Of a stretch of 64,000 nucleotides of DNA, positions 56,487-64,000 are shown one piece after another. How positions within the stretch are numbered: position 1 is the first letter of the stretch; every line of letters begins with the position of its first letter. Under the pieces are notes generated by a model that was not told where the DNA came from, did not search any database, and worked only from the letters and a program-made list of their open reading frames with translations. The stretch spans positions 20,308-84,307 of the forward strand of contig CANARY010000008.1 of NCBI GenBank assembly GCA_947364235.1, read 5' to 3'. Position numbers and translations under genes: made by a program. The stretch is from an uncultured Candidatus Melainabacteria bacterium (GTDB lineage: Bacteria > Cyanobacteriota > Vampirovibrionia > Gastranaerophilales > Gastranaerophilaceae).

Positions 56487-56525
56487 AACATTAACCCCTC
56501 GGTTGAATAACTTTTTTATTCATTC

Positions 56526-59000
56526 CTACTCTCTGAAGCTAAGCTCAGGCATTGCTTTTTTAAGCGCAGAGCGGACATTTGCCATCTGTGTTTCAATAGT
56601 TTCATCTGTCATCGTAGCATTATTATCCTGCATTCTTATTCTGAAAGCAACTGACTTAAATCCTTCTTGAACGTGTTCGCCTTCATAAACATCAAAAACT
56701 TCTGTTCCAGCAAATACTTTGTTATCAATTCCTTTTTTAACAACTTTTTCCAATTCATCCCAGCTGGCAGTTTTTGGAACAATTACTGCTAAATCTCTCT
56801 GAACTTCAGGAAATTGAGGAAGTTTCTTGTATTTAACAACATTATTATTTACAGCATTAATAAACAAATCTAAATCCAGCTTGAATACATAAGCATTCTG
56901 ATTAAGCTTCAACTTATTCTTTAGTTCCGGATGAATTTCACCATAATAACCAACGATTTCAGGCTTTTTGCCCAACAAAGTCAAAACAGCTGATTTATAC
57001 GGGTGCATTACTGTATGAGTTTGAGCTAAAGCAGATTCAGCCAGAAGCTCAAATTTAATACGCCTTGTTAAACCGAAATCTGCAAGAATTTTATCAACAA
57101 TACCTTTTATTGTGTAAAAATCTACTTCTCCTGTTTGCTGCCACATAGAATTTTGAATATCGCCTGTTACAGCACCTGCTAAAATCTGAGTTTCCTTAAC
57201 GCCTGAGCATTTTTCATCAGGATCAGAAACCTTAACATAACTTCTTCCTATTTCATAACCCCAGAAATTTTTCTGACCGTTATCATAGTTATATTTTAAA
57301 CACTGTAAAACACTTGCTGCAAGAGTCTGTCTAAGCATCGTGTAATCTTCTGAAGAAGGATTTTGAACATAAACAGCTTTTTCTTTATTGAAATTTACGT
57401 TAAACTGTTTCAGTAAAGGTTCGCCAATCAATGAAGATGTTTGGATTTCATTCAAACCTTCGCCTTGCATAATTTCACGAACACGTGCAATTACACGCTC
57501 AGAATGTGAAATTTCTGCAATTCCTGCTCTGTTAGGAAGAGTCGGAGTAATTTTATCATAACCGTTGATTCTTGCAATTTCTTCAATCAAATCAACTTCT
57601 CTTGTAACATCACCTGCTCTAAATGAAGGTACAGCAACTTTGCAAGCCATATCATTTTTACCGAGAACTTTAAAACCTAATTTTTCAAGTATAACAAGGG
57701 CTTTTGCAGGCTCAATATCGCATCCTAAAATTCTTCTAATCTGAGAATATCTCAAAGTAATATCGATTGGCTCAAGCTTATTCATGCCGGCTTCAACCAG
57801 ACCTTCAAATTTTGCATCTGCATATTTTTCTAAAAGCTCAACCGCTCTTAAAAGCCCCGGTTTTACAGCTTCAATATCAATTCCGCGTTCAAATCTTGCA
57901 CAAGCATCAGATTTATAACCAACACTTCTTGAGCTTTTTCTATTAGATTGCGGAGTAAAATAAGCAGCTTCAAGCGCAATATTTTTCGAATTATCATCAA
58001 TTTCTGAATTAGCCCCGCCAAATACGCCGCCTAAACACACAGGCTCTTTTTCTGTTGCAATCAAAACTGTATCGTGATGCAGCTCTCTTTCAACTTCATC
58101 CAAAGTAACAAGTTTTTCACCTTCCTGAGCACGTCTTACGCATAAATAACCATCTAACTTATCTAAATCGAAAGCGTGCAGAGGTGTTCCATATTCTAAC
58201 ATTACATAATTAGTAATATCTACAACGTTATTAATAGCTCTAACACCTGAAGATACAAGTCTTTTCTGCATCCATTCAGGAGACGGCTTGATTGTAATAC
58301 CTTTTAAAACACCAATAGAATAGTATTTGCAGACATCATTATCTTTAATTTCAACTTTAAAATCAGCTTTTTCAGCCTCGCGGGAAGCGTATTCAAACTT
58401 CATTTCTCTGTTAAACAAAGCAGAAAGTTCTCGTGCAATACCAATTACAGAAACCTGATCGCCTCTGTTTGCAGTAGGAGCAGTGTGAATAATAAAATCT
58501 TTATCGAACCCGAGAACATCTTCAACATTTAATCCAAGTCCAACATTCGGGAAAAGCCTGTTCAAAATAAGAATACCATCTTCTTCCTGATAATTTCTAT
58601 CAGTTACACCAAGTTCATCATCAGAACAAAGCATACCTTGAGATTCAACCCCTCTTATTGTTGCAGGAGTAAGCTCAAACTGCTCTCCAGTTTTTCTGTC
58701 TAAAACTTTACTTCCAACAGAAGCATAAGGTATCACCTGCCCGACTTCAATATTTTGAGCTCCGCACACAACAGTTTTTAAACCGGAGCCTGTATTCACA
58801 GTAACAAGATGCAAGCGGTCAGAGTTTGGATGATTATCTATTTTCTCAATCTTTGCTGTAATAATATTTGTAAACTTAGGACGAACCTCTTCAACTTCTT
58901 CGACCTCTAAACCGCTCATCGTAAGCTCATGAGCAATTTGTTTTACATCAATATCTTTTAAATCTACCAACTCATTCAACCAGTTTAATGAAACTTGCAT
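56526..59000 (-). CDS. pheT: Phenylalanyl-tRNA synthetase beta subunit
   Basis: 824 residues with full domain order: N-terminal tRNA-binding OB domain (IITAKIEKIDNHPNSDRLHLV), B3/B4 editing region (RSVGYKSDACARFERGID), B5 (SQIRRILGCDIEP), the catalytic-like core, and a C-terminal anticodon-binding FDX-ACB domain (LPQFPEVQRDLAVIVPKTASW). pheS is not adjacent, at least not within the window. Confidence 0.96.
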   Translation of the reverse strand: MQVSLNWLNELVDLKDIDVKQIAHELTMSGLEVEEVEEVRPKFTNIITAKIEKIDNHPNSDRLHLVTVNTGSGLKTVVCGAQNIEVGQVIPYASVGSKVLDRKTGEQFELTPATIRGVESQGMLCSDDELGVTDRNYQEEDGILILNRLFPNVGLGLNVEDVLGFDKDFIIHTAPTANRGDQVSVIGIARELSALFNREMKFEYASREAEKADFKVEIKDNDVCKYYSIGVLKGITIKPSPEWMQKRLVSSGVRAINNVVDITNYVMLEYGTPLHAFDLDKLDGYLCVRRAQEGEKLVTLDEVERELHHDTVLIATEKEPVCLGGVFGGANSEIDDNSKNIALEAAYFTPQSNRKSSRSVGYKSDACARFERGIDIEAVKPGLLRAVELLEKYADAKFEGLVEAGMNKLEPIDITLRYSQIRRILGCDIEPAKALVILEKLGFKVLGKNDMACKVAVPSFRAGDVTREVDLIEEIARINGYDKITPTLPNRAGIAEISHSERVIARVREIMQGEGLNEIQTSSLIGEPLLKQFNVNFNKEKAVYVQNPSSEDYTMLRQTLAASVLQCLKYNYDNGQKNFWGYEIGRSYVKVSDPDEKCSGVKETQILAGAVTGDIQNSMWQQTGEVDFYTIKGIVDKILADFGLTRRIKFELLAESALAQTHTVMHPYKSAVLTLLGKKPEIVGYYGEIHPELKNKLKLNQNAYVFKLDLDLFINAVNNNVVKYKKLPQFPEVQRDLAVIVPKTASWDELEKVVKKGIDNKVFAGTEVFDVYEGEHVQEGFKSVAFRIRMQDNNATMTDETIETQMANVRSALKKAMPELSFRE

Positions 59001-59056
59001 AATTCCTACCTCTCTATTTTTCTTTAGTAAAATTATACTATAAAGATAAAAAAAGA

Positions 59057-59818
59057 TTATGCATTTAAACTGCTGACATATCTAACCAAGGCATCATAAA
59101 CCTCCGGCAGAATTTTTCCTTCTCTGACTTCTCCATACAATATAAGCAGCGACTCAACACGGGTAAGCCTTCTTCTGTAAACACGCGCCTCTCTTAAAGC
59201 AGAATATTTATCAGCAATCGAAATTATTTGAACCCCAATATCAGAAGGATAAATATTTTCTTCTAAAACAGGATAACCAGTGTGCTTCAAATTCTGGTGA
59301 TGGTACTTAATAAGTTCTAGCGTTTCTTCAGAAATACTCTGGGTCTTCAAAAGCTCGTATCCTAAAGTCGAATGAATATTCATGATTTCACGCTCTTTAA
59401 CATTCAGCTTTGCCGGCTTCTTCAATATTTTAGAAGGAATGAGCACTTTACCCAAATCGTGAAGCATAGATGCTTCTTTTATTTTATTTTCATCAACTTC
59501 TACTCTCAAATGTTCAGGAAGCATTGAACATACGCCGACTGCAACATTACAAGTCTCATTCATATGCCCGCCTGCTAGCTCTTTCAATGTACTCGTATCA
59601 ATGGAAGCTTTGATTTTATATTTCTTCAAAAGATTTTTTATAGAAGGATTGAGCTTTATCATATTTTTTACCATTGATTTATGCAAACTCTCATCTTTTC
59701 CTGTCTTTAAAAAAGTTTTGCCAAACTCATCTGTATAAACAAAGAAACTGTTACGATTAATCTGAACAGCACCTTTTAAACTCACTCTTTTTTGCTTTTG
59801 GGGGTATTTTAAAATCAT
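59057..59818 (-). CDS. HD-domain (HD-GYP-like) phosphohydrolase
   Basis: ~253 residues from ATG 59818; the longer frame to 59854 would start inside the promoter-like TTGACA...TATATT stretch. HD-GYP-like order: HMNETCNVAVGV (first His), ASMLHDLGKVLIP (HD), HSTLGYELL, YHHQNLKHTGYP and ISIADKYSALRE. The canonical HHExxDGxGYP reads HHQNLKHTGYP, so it is a variant. Possibly c-di-nucleotide hydrolysis or another phosphohydrolase. Confidence 0.75.
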   Translation of the reverse strand: MILKYPQKQKRVSLKGAVQINRNSFFVYTDEFGKTFLKTGKDESLHKSMVKNMIKLNPSIKNLLKKYKIKASIDTSTLKELAGGHMNETCNVAVGVCSMLPEHLRVEVDENKIKEASMLHDLGKVLIPSKILKKPAKLNVKEREIMNIHSTLGYELLKTQSISEETLELIKYHHQNLKHTGYPVLEENIYPSDIGVQIISIADKYSALREARVYRRRLTRVESLLILYGEVREGKILPEVYDALVRYVSSLNA

Positions 59819-59881
59819 AATTCTTAATATAACTTTACAATAAATTTTATTCATTTGTCAAGTTATAAGCAATTTTTATGG

Positions 59882-59887
59882 TATAAT
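59882..59887 (+). promoter_or_regulatory. gpsA -10 box
   Basis: Extended -10 ATGGTATAAT, with TATAAT at 59882-59887, followed by a ~32-base leader and AGAGGGGAA ribosome site before the gpsA ATG. Confidence 0.6.
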
Positions 59888-59918
59888 AGTATCAGACAAA
59901 AAGAGGGGAAGTTATATT

Positions 59919-60920
59919 ATGAAATTAACTGTACTGGGACCTGGATGCTGGGGATTAACATTAGCCTGGCTTATGAATGATAATTTTGAAGATATTGTAA
60001 TCTGGGGAAGAGAAAGCGATTTAAACGAAGATTTAATCGTTAACAAACACTGTTCAAAACCTCTTGAAGTACAGTTAGATAAAAAAGTTGAATTCACTTC
60101 TGACTTAAAAAAAGCTATAGAAGGAGCAGACATAATACTTTCAGTTGTTGCTACCGGAGGTGTCCGTCCTGTTTGCGAACAGCTTAAAGCTGCAGGGATT
60201 AATCCAAATGTACCTTTAGTAAATGCTTCAAAAGGGCTTGAGCTTAACACTCTTATGCGTATGTCAGAAGTTATCAAAGATGTACTGCCTGAACAAAAAG
60301 TTGTTATTTTATCAGGTCCGACTCTTGCAAAAGAAGTTCTTCAAGGAAAACCGACAGCTGCTTCTGTTGCTTGCGAAGATATGGAAACAGCAGAGTTCGT
60401 ACAAAAAGCCTGCAATGTTCCAAACAAATTCCGGCTTTATACAAACTCAGATGTAATTGGTGTAGAGCTAGGCGGAAGTTTAAAAAACGTTATTGCTATT
60501 GCTTCAGGTTTTGCACACACAATGGATTTAGGCGACAACTGTATGGGTTCTTTATTAACTCGCGGTATGGCAGAAATAGTAAGACTTTCTGTTAAGCTTG
60601 GCGCAAATCCATCCACTCTATATGGACTTTCAGGAATGGGCGATTTGATAGCGACTTGTTCTAGCCCGATGTCAAGAAACTACACCGTAGGCGCAATGCT
60701 GGGAAAAGGCAAGAAAATTAATGACATTTTAAGTGAGTTAGGTTCTGTTGCAGAAGGAGTTAAAACTTCAAAGGCAGTTTGTGATTTAGCCGAAAAACTC
60801 GGGCTGGAAGTTCCGGTATCAAGTGCTATATATGAAGCAGTTTATACAGATATAACTCCGCAAGAAGTGTTATCAAAGCTTATGAATAGAAAGCTTAAAA
60901 AGGAAGAAAGTTATGATTAA
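59919..60920 (+). CDS. gpsA: NAD(P)-dependent glycerol-3-phosphate dehydrogenase
   Basis: Makes glycerol-3-phosphate from DHAP for phospholipid synthesis. Rossmann start LGPGCWGLTLAWLM, SGPTLAKEVLQGKPTAA, catalytic Lys in GGSLKNVIAIASG, and GLSGMGDLIATCSSPMSRN. Length 333 is normal. Overlaps the PSP1 gene by eight bases. Confidence 0.96.
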   Translation: MKLTVLGPGCWGLTLAWLMNDNFEDIVIWGRESDLNEDLIVNKHCSKPLEVQLDKKVEFTSDLKKAIEGADIILSVVATGGVRPVCEQLKAAGINPNVPLVNASKGLELNTLMRMSEVIKDVLPEQKVVILSGPTLAKEVLQGKPTAASVACEDMETAEFVQKACNVPNKFRLYTNSDVIGVELGGSLKNVIAIASGFAHTMDLGDNCMGSLLTRGMAEIVRLSVKLGANPSTLYGLSGMGDLIATCSSPMSRNYTVGAMLGKGKKINDILSELGSVAEGVKTSKAVCDLAEKLGLEVPVSSAIYEAVYTDITPQEVLSKLMNRKLKKEESYD

Positions 60921-61845
60921 ATATGCAGTTAAATATCTAAAAAACACTTTCGTTCCTTTAAAATGTCCTGATAATATTAATTTAGATGACGGGGCTTTAG
61001 TTCTTGCCAGAACAGAAAAAGGTGAAGAAGTATTAAAAGCTTTTCTTGTTAATAAAGATGTTGCCAAACTATTTGAAAATTCTCCAAAAACTCCTGCTCC
61101 TTTTGAGTTCATTAGGGTTATGACTCAAGAAGATATGATGATTTTAGAAGAACTTAAAAAAGAAGAAGTTACTTCTTTTTTCAAGTGTAAAGACTTAGTG
61201 AAAAAACATCATTTAAATATGAACCTTGTTCAGTGCAGAATTACATTTGATAGAAGAAAAATTTCTTTTTACTACACAGCACCTGAACGTGTTGATTTTA
61301 GAGAGCTCTTAAAAGACTTAACGCAAGTATTCAAAAGAATGCGAATAGACCTGCGTCATATTGGAGTCCGTGATGAATCTTCTATAATGGACGGTACTGG
61401 CATTTGCGGTAAACCGTTTTGCTGTTCTTCTTATTTAAGGAAATTTGAATCAATTAACGTAAAGCTTGCAAAAGATCAAGGAATGCCAATTGCGCCTTCA
61501 AAAATATCAGGAACTTGCGGAAGGCTTTTGTGCTGCTTGACATACGAATATTCTAACTACATAGAAGCTGCGAAAGGAATGCCTCCGGTTGGTTCGACGG
61601 TTATGACTCCTGCAGGATTAGGAAAAGTTTGTTATATTCAATTCTTAAATAATGCTGTAGCAGTAAAATTTGAAGACGGAAAGATAAAAGAATTCACCAA
61701 ATCAGATATTGAAATGGTTGATGCTGATGTTAATGTAGATATTGAAGTACCTAGAATTACAAACTACTCTGTTGACGAAAAAGTCGATGCAAAACAGCTC
61801 AAACAGCTCGAAGATGATAGAAACAGCTCAACAGGAAACGTCTAG
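60913..61845 (+). CDS. PSP1-domain protein (RicT/YaaT-like)
   Basis: 310 residues. PSP1 C-terminal domain (ALVLARTEKGEEV; RRKISFYYTAPERVDFRELL; RIDLRHIGVRDESSIMDGTG) and paired Cys motifs CGKPFCCSSYLRKF and CGRLLCCLTYE. In RicT of Bacillus these Cys bind an Fe-S cluster in the Ric/Y-complex that directs RNase Y mRNA maturation. The partners RicA/RicF are not visible here. Confidence 0.88.
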   Translation: MIKYAVKYLKNTFVPLKCPDNINLDDGALVLARTEKGEEVLKAFLVNKDVAKLFENSPKTPAPFEFIRVMTQEDMMILEELKKEEVTSFFKCKDLVKKHHLNMNLVQCRITFDRRKISFYYTAPERVDFRELLKDLTQVFKRMRIDLRHIGVRDESSIMDGTGICGKPFCCSSYLRKFESINVKLAKDQGMPIAPSKISGTCGRLLCCLTYEYSNYIEAAKGMPPVGSTVMTPAGLGKVCYIQFLNNAVAVKFEDGKIKEFTKSDIEMVDADVNVDIEVPRITNYSVDEKVDAKQLKQLEDDRNSSTGNV

Positions 61846-61847
61846 TA

Positions 61848-61917
61848 CTACGTACGTAGACAATCGGTCGGAGGGCAAATAATAATTCCCTGTTATAATA
61901 CAAACTACAAGCCCTCC
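61848..61917. promoter_or_regulatory. Palindrome and stem-loop around a -10 box before the SIMPL gene
   Basis: 12-base palindrome CTACGTACGTAG (61848-61859), then GGAGGGC (61870-61876) complementary to GCCCTCC (61911-61917). Between the arms is TATAAT (61894-61899), the probable promoter of the gene at 61951. Possibly a regulator site. Confidence 0.45.
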
Positions 61918-61950
61918 TCAAATTCAGACTACAAGATAAAGGAGAATATA

Positions 61951-62670
61951 ATGTTAGAACGAATCGAAAAACTACAAATTATTTCATTGGGTGTCCTGAT
62001 TGCATTGGGACTTGTTGTGTCTACAAAAATGGTAGCTACAAGCATCTCTAATAATGTGATTTCAGTAACCGGTTCTGCTTATGAAATTGTTAAATCAGAT
62101 TCAGGTTCGCTAAGATTTGACATCGTTACAAAACGTACTACTAAACAAGAAGCTTATACAGCAATGCAGTCGCAAATCAAAATCGTTGAAGATTATTTAA
62201 AAGAAAAACAAATTAAAAACATTGATAGAAGAACAGTAAACGGCTACTACAATTACAAAAGAGATTTTAATGGAGCTTACACAAATACTCCTGAATCTTA
62301 TAACCTCACACAGCCATTCACAATATCTTCTGATAACGTTGAACTTATAAAAGAAATTTCAAATGACATTACAAGCCTTATAAATAAAGGAGTTGATATA
62401 AACGTTTATTCTGCATCTTATGCTTATTCAAAACTTCCTGAACTAAAAGTTTCACTTCTTGAAAAAGCTTCAAACGATGCCAGAGACAGAGCTGCTTCTA
62501 TGTTAAAAGCTACTCACAACAGCGTTGGCAAAATTCAATCAGTTCGTATGGGTGTTTACCAAATAACTCCTGTCGATTCAACTGATGTATCTGACATGGG
62601 AGTTAATGATTCTTCTTCAATAGACAAGAAGGTTACAGCCGTAGCAAACGTGTCTTTTAAAATTAAATAA
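61951..62670 (+). CDS. SIMPL-domain (DUF541) membrane-anchored protein
   Basis: 239 residues. N-terminal anchor (IISLGVLIALGLVVSTKMVA, ~10-29), then the SIMPL/YggE pattern: VISVTGSAYEIVKSDSGSLRF, RRTVNGYYNYK, and LLEKASNDARDRAASMLKAT. Periplasmic family of unclear function linked to oxidative stress in E. coli. AAAGGAG ribosome site. Confidence 0.88.
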   Translation: MLERIEKLQIISLGVLIALGLVVSTKMVATSISNNVISVTGSAYEIVKSDSGSLRFDIVTKRTTKQEAYTAMQSQIKIVEDYLKEKQIKNIDRRTVNGYYNYKRDFNGAYTNTPESYNLTQPFTISSDNVELIKEISNDITSLINKGVDINVYSASYAYSKLPELKVSLLEKASNDARDRAASMLKATHNSVGKIQSVRMGVYQITPVDSTDVSDMGVNDSSSIDKKVTAVANVSFKIK

Positions 62671-62766
62671 CAGCCTGCCTTCTCCGAAAAAATTTGGGCA
62701 AGGTGTATTGCAATCTTCTATAAAAAGTGTTAATATTAAGGTATCACAAATTAAGAAGAGGATATT

Positions 62767-62943
62767 ATGGATATTAGCTCAATAGGCGGAAGCGCCTTAA
62801 CCCCGGAAGTACAAGCCCAGTATGCAGTTAAATGCATTCAAATGGCAAGGCAGTCAGATGCTGTCATCGGAAGTCTAATCCAAGACACAGTAGAAATTTC
62901 AAAAGAAGCAATGGACAAATACATTGCAGAAACACAAGGTTAA
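62767..62943 (+). CDS. YjfB-like small putative motility protein (58 aa)
   Basis: Short gene with AAGAGGA ribosome site and its own terminator. Reads MDISSIGGSALTPEVQ, then AVKCIQMARQSDAVIG and ISKEAMDKYIAETQG. The MDI start and helical AVKxxxxA...LI layout resemble the YjfB putative motility family (PF14070). Flagellar genes elsewhere in the window make that plausible. Confidence 0.7.
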   Translation: MDISSIGGSALTPEVQAQYAVKCIQMARQSDAVIGSLIQDTVEISKEAMDKYIAETQG

Positions 62944-62972
62944 AAAAATACCGGCTTTTGCCGGTATTTTTT
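62943..62972 (+). terminator. Terminator of the YjfB-like gene
   Basis: Stem AAAAAATACCGGC / GCCGGTATTTTTT, loop TTTT, T-tract. Confidence 0.9.
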
Positions 62973-63069
62973 TGTCTCCAATCAGGCTAATTCGGACTAC
63001 TACAAAAGTCTAATTTAAAAATTTCCATATGGAGGATAATAAAAATGGAAATGGAAAGGAGACATAAAT

Positions 63070-63291
63070 ATGTTACACATTATCAGATACACCGCACTTG
63101 CTCTTGTATTATTAGGAGCTCTTAACTGGGGGTTAGTAGGTATATTTAACTTCGACTTAGTGGCCCGAATATTTGGAGACATGTCTGTTGTAACAAGAGC
63201 TATCTACATCTTAATTGGTTTAAGTGCATTCTTTGCAGGACTCGGAAGCTACGCGTGCTACAGAGATAACATTACAGTTGAATACGAATAA
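63070..63291 (+). CDS. DUF378 small membrane protein
   Basis: 73 residues with two membrane helices (YTALALVLLGALNWGLVGIF; AIYILIGLSAFFAGLG). GALNWGLVGIFNFDLVARIFG is the DUF378 signature. AAGGAG lies seven bases before ATG. Function unknown. Ends in an 18-base-stem terminator. Confidence 0.92.
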   Translation: MLHIIRYTALALVLLGALNWGLVGIFNFDLVARIFGDMSVVTRAIYILIGLSAFFAGLGSYACYRDNITVEYE

Positions 63292-63330
63292 GGCGAAAAA
63301 AAGACCGGTTATACCGGTCTTTTTTTCGCC
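63292..63330. terminator. 18-bp stem terminator after DUF378
   Basis: Perfect repeat 63292-63309 / 63313-63330, loop TAT, GC core with internal T7 run. Symmetrical, so it could act in both directions. Confidence 0.9.
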
Positions 63331-63359
63331 TTACCGGGTAATATAAAATCACCCCCCAT

Positions 63360-63464
63360 GGTAATAGATTTGAACCCGTAATTTAGGTTTAATAATTGTA
63401 TTAAATCTTTTTCATACTTCCAGCTATTCTTAATTCCAAGAGCCTTTATGGCTCTTTTTTTTTA
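63360..63464. repeat. ~100-bp dispersed repeat, copy B
   Basis: Copy B of the repeat at 19689-19790. Identical for 48 bases (63398-63445), then AAGAGCC-TTTAT-GGCTCTT (63438-63456) and T9, a strong + strand terminator. On the opposite strand it reads ALGIKNSWKYEKDLI in both copies. Confidence 0.75.
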
Positions 63465-63572
63465 TGCTGCACAACTTAGAAATCGTGCCAAAAATATCTT
63501 TTTAAAAATCAGCCCGTTAACCTATATAAAATATAAATATTTTATTGTATAAAACAATAAGGAAGGTTTATT

Positions 63573-63755
63573 TTGAAAGAAAAAGAAATAATAAATTTCC
63601 TCATTGAGGGTAAAAATAAAAACGAAATAGCTGCCGAACTTAATCTTTCTCGCAGTGAAGTTGAAATTGAAATTAACAAAATTTATGAAAAATATCAAGT
63701 AAATAATCGAATTCAACTTGCAATAGCTTACAATCATAACTCTAAAGTTAATTAA
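63573..63755 (+). CDS. Stand-alone LuxR-type HTH protein (60 aa)
   Basis: 60 residues, nearly all a LuxR/NarL-type HTH: KEIINFLIEGKNKNEIAAEL, then SEVEIEINKIYEKYQVNNRIQ. No receiver or sensor part. AAGGA ribosome site, followed by a terminator at 63785-63810. May be a minimal regulator, similar in style to the HTH at 34112. Confidence 0.75.
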   Translation: MKEKEIINFLIEGKNKNEIAAELNLSRSEVEIEINKIYEKYQVNNRIQLAIAYNHNSKVN

Positions 63756-63784
63756 TAATTTTAGACTTTAGCTCTTATCACAAA

Positions 63785-63810
63785 AAAAGAACCTCTTTAA
63801 AGGTTCTTTT
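63785..63810 (+). terminator. Terminator of the small HTH gene
   Basis: AAAAGAACCT / AGGTTCTTTT stem with loop CTTTAA. Confidence 0.85.
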
Positions 63811-63829
63811 CGCTTTTTAAATATAACTT

Positions 63830-63869
63830 AAAAAGAGTTAATCAACACTCTGGTTAATTAACTCTTTTT
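63830..63869 (-). terminator. 5S rRNA terminator
   Basis: 13-base stem AAAAAGAGTTAAT / ATTAACTCTTTTT (63830-63842 / 63857-63869), leftward, directly after the 5S 3' end. Confidence 0.85.
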
Positions 63870-63878
63870 TTTAAATTA

Positions 63879-64000
63879 GATGCTAGCAGCGAGCTCTCTT
63901 CCCAGGCGGTGGCCCGCCAAGTATTTTCGTCGCGAAGAGTCTTTAAAACCGTGTTCGGGATGACTCTGCCGACCAAAAGTGTCCGGTGGACAGTTTTGTG
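63879..64000 (-). rRNA. rrf: 5S ribosomal RNA (at window edge)
   Basis: Leftward strand contains CATCCCGAACACGG and the 3' part AAAATACTTGGCGGGCCACC ... GAGAGCTCGCTGCTAGCA, which follow the 5S consensus (loop B/helix III, then helices IV-V and I). The 5' partner of the 3' stem GCTAGCA is not seen inside the window, so the 5' end probably lies beyond base 64000 with the 23S and 16S genes. Confidence 0.85.

Noticed and set aside
63360..63400. tRNA on the leftward strand (GGGTTCAAATC resembles a T-arm)
   Set aside because: No matching acceptor stem, D-arm or anticodon arm; the homologous repeat copy at 19689 lacks the T-arm-like bases.
1..64000. CRISPR array
   Set aside because: No regularly spaced repeats with unique spacers, and no cas-like genes.

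Overview
The window is AT-rich chromosomal DNA from a Gram-negative-type bacterium. It resembles the non-photosynthetic gut relatives of cyanobacteria (Melainabacteria/Gastranaerophilales). The argument for that is mixed: minCDE together with an MCE lipid-transport protein implies an outer membrane; ClpB and ClpC are both present; there are flgB-flgC-fliE flagellar genes, a class-III-signal pilin, and a run of hypothetical proteins with a short N-terminal F-x-G-like motif that I associate with this lineage. The assignment is an inference; no 16S gene is visible.

Layout. 1-7.6 kb: end of an unknown gene, then minE-minD-minC (transcribed leftwards), an unknown gene, an MCE-domain protein, pgi, a DedA membrane protein and a large ferritin-like protein. 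About 7.7-19.6 kb: a strongly AT-rich accessory island that ends in the 3' end of a tRNA-Arg(UCU) gene. It carries a large serine recombinase split by a 1-base frameshift, DUF3987-like and primase/toprim replication proteins flanking an iteron-like repeat region, a small-terminase-like protein and an XRE repressor. Its cargo is a leftward set of four genes: hicA, hicB, a Schlafen/AlbA_2 protein and a HEPN-like plus zinc-ribbon protein. That set is the best candidate here for an undescribed (defence or toxin) system.

19.7-25.6 kb: a signalling cluster. A PC4-like protein, a soluble histidine kinase and a REC-GGDEF-like-REC protein run leftwards; a REC-PAS-kinase, a NarL-type regulator and an unknown protein run rightwards. 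25.6-37.7 kb: prfB-tmk, DUF3137, LemA, a TPR/SLT lytic transglycosylase, a serpin-like exported protein, an aminotransferase, small HTH regulators, a YqeG-type HAD phosphatase, a U32 peptidase-family (TrhP-like) protein and DUF4127. 37.8-46.6 kb: clpB, a possible kinase-fold protein, glyA, a WecA/TagO-type sugar-phosphate transferase, an EF-hand protein, a degenerate histidine phosphatase and a GNAT acetyltransferase.

46.6-51.8 kb: a leftward run of response regulator, sensor kinase, flgB, flgC and fliE, then a pilin-like gene and a possible structured RNA. 52.1-61.8 kb: an ECF sigma/anti-sigma pair, clpC, an SH3-like exported protein, pheT, an HD-domain protein, gpsA and a PSP1/RicT protein. 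61.9-64 kb: a SIMPL protein, a 58-residue YjfB-like protein, DUF378, a tiny LuxR-type HTH and a 5S rRNA at the right edge (leftward strand).

Several genes have a good -10 box only 6-9 bases before the ATG and no Shine-Dalgarno, which suggests leaderless mRNAs. Intrinsic terminators with long perfect stems are common. All functional calls are from reading the translated sequences; no database search was possible.
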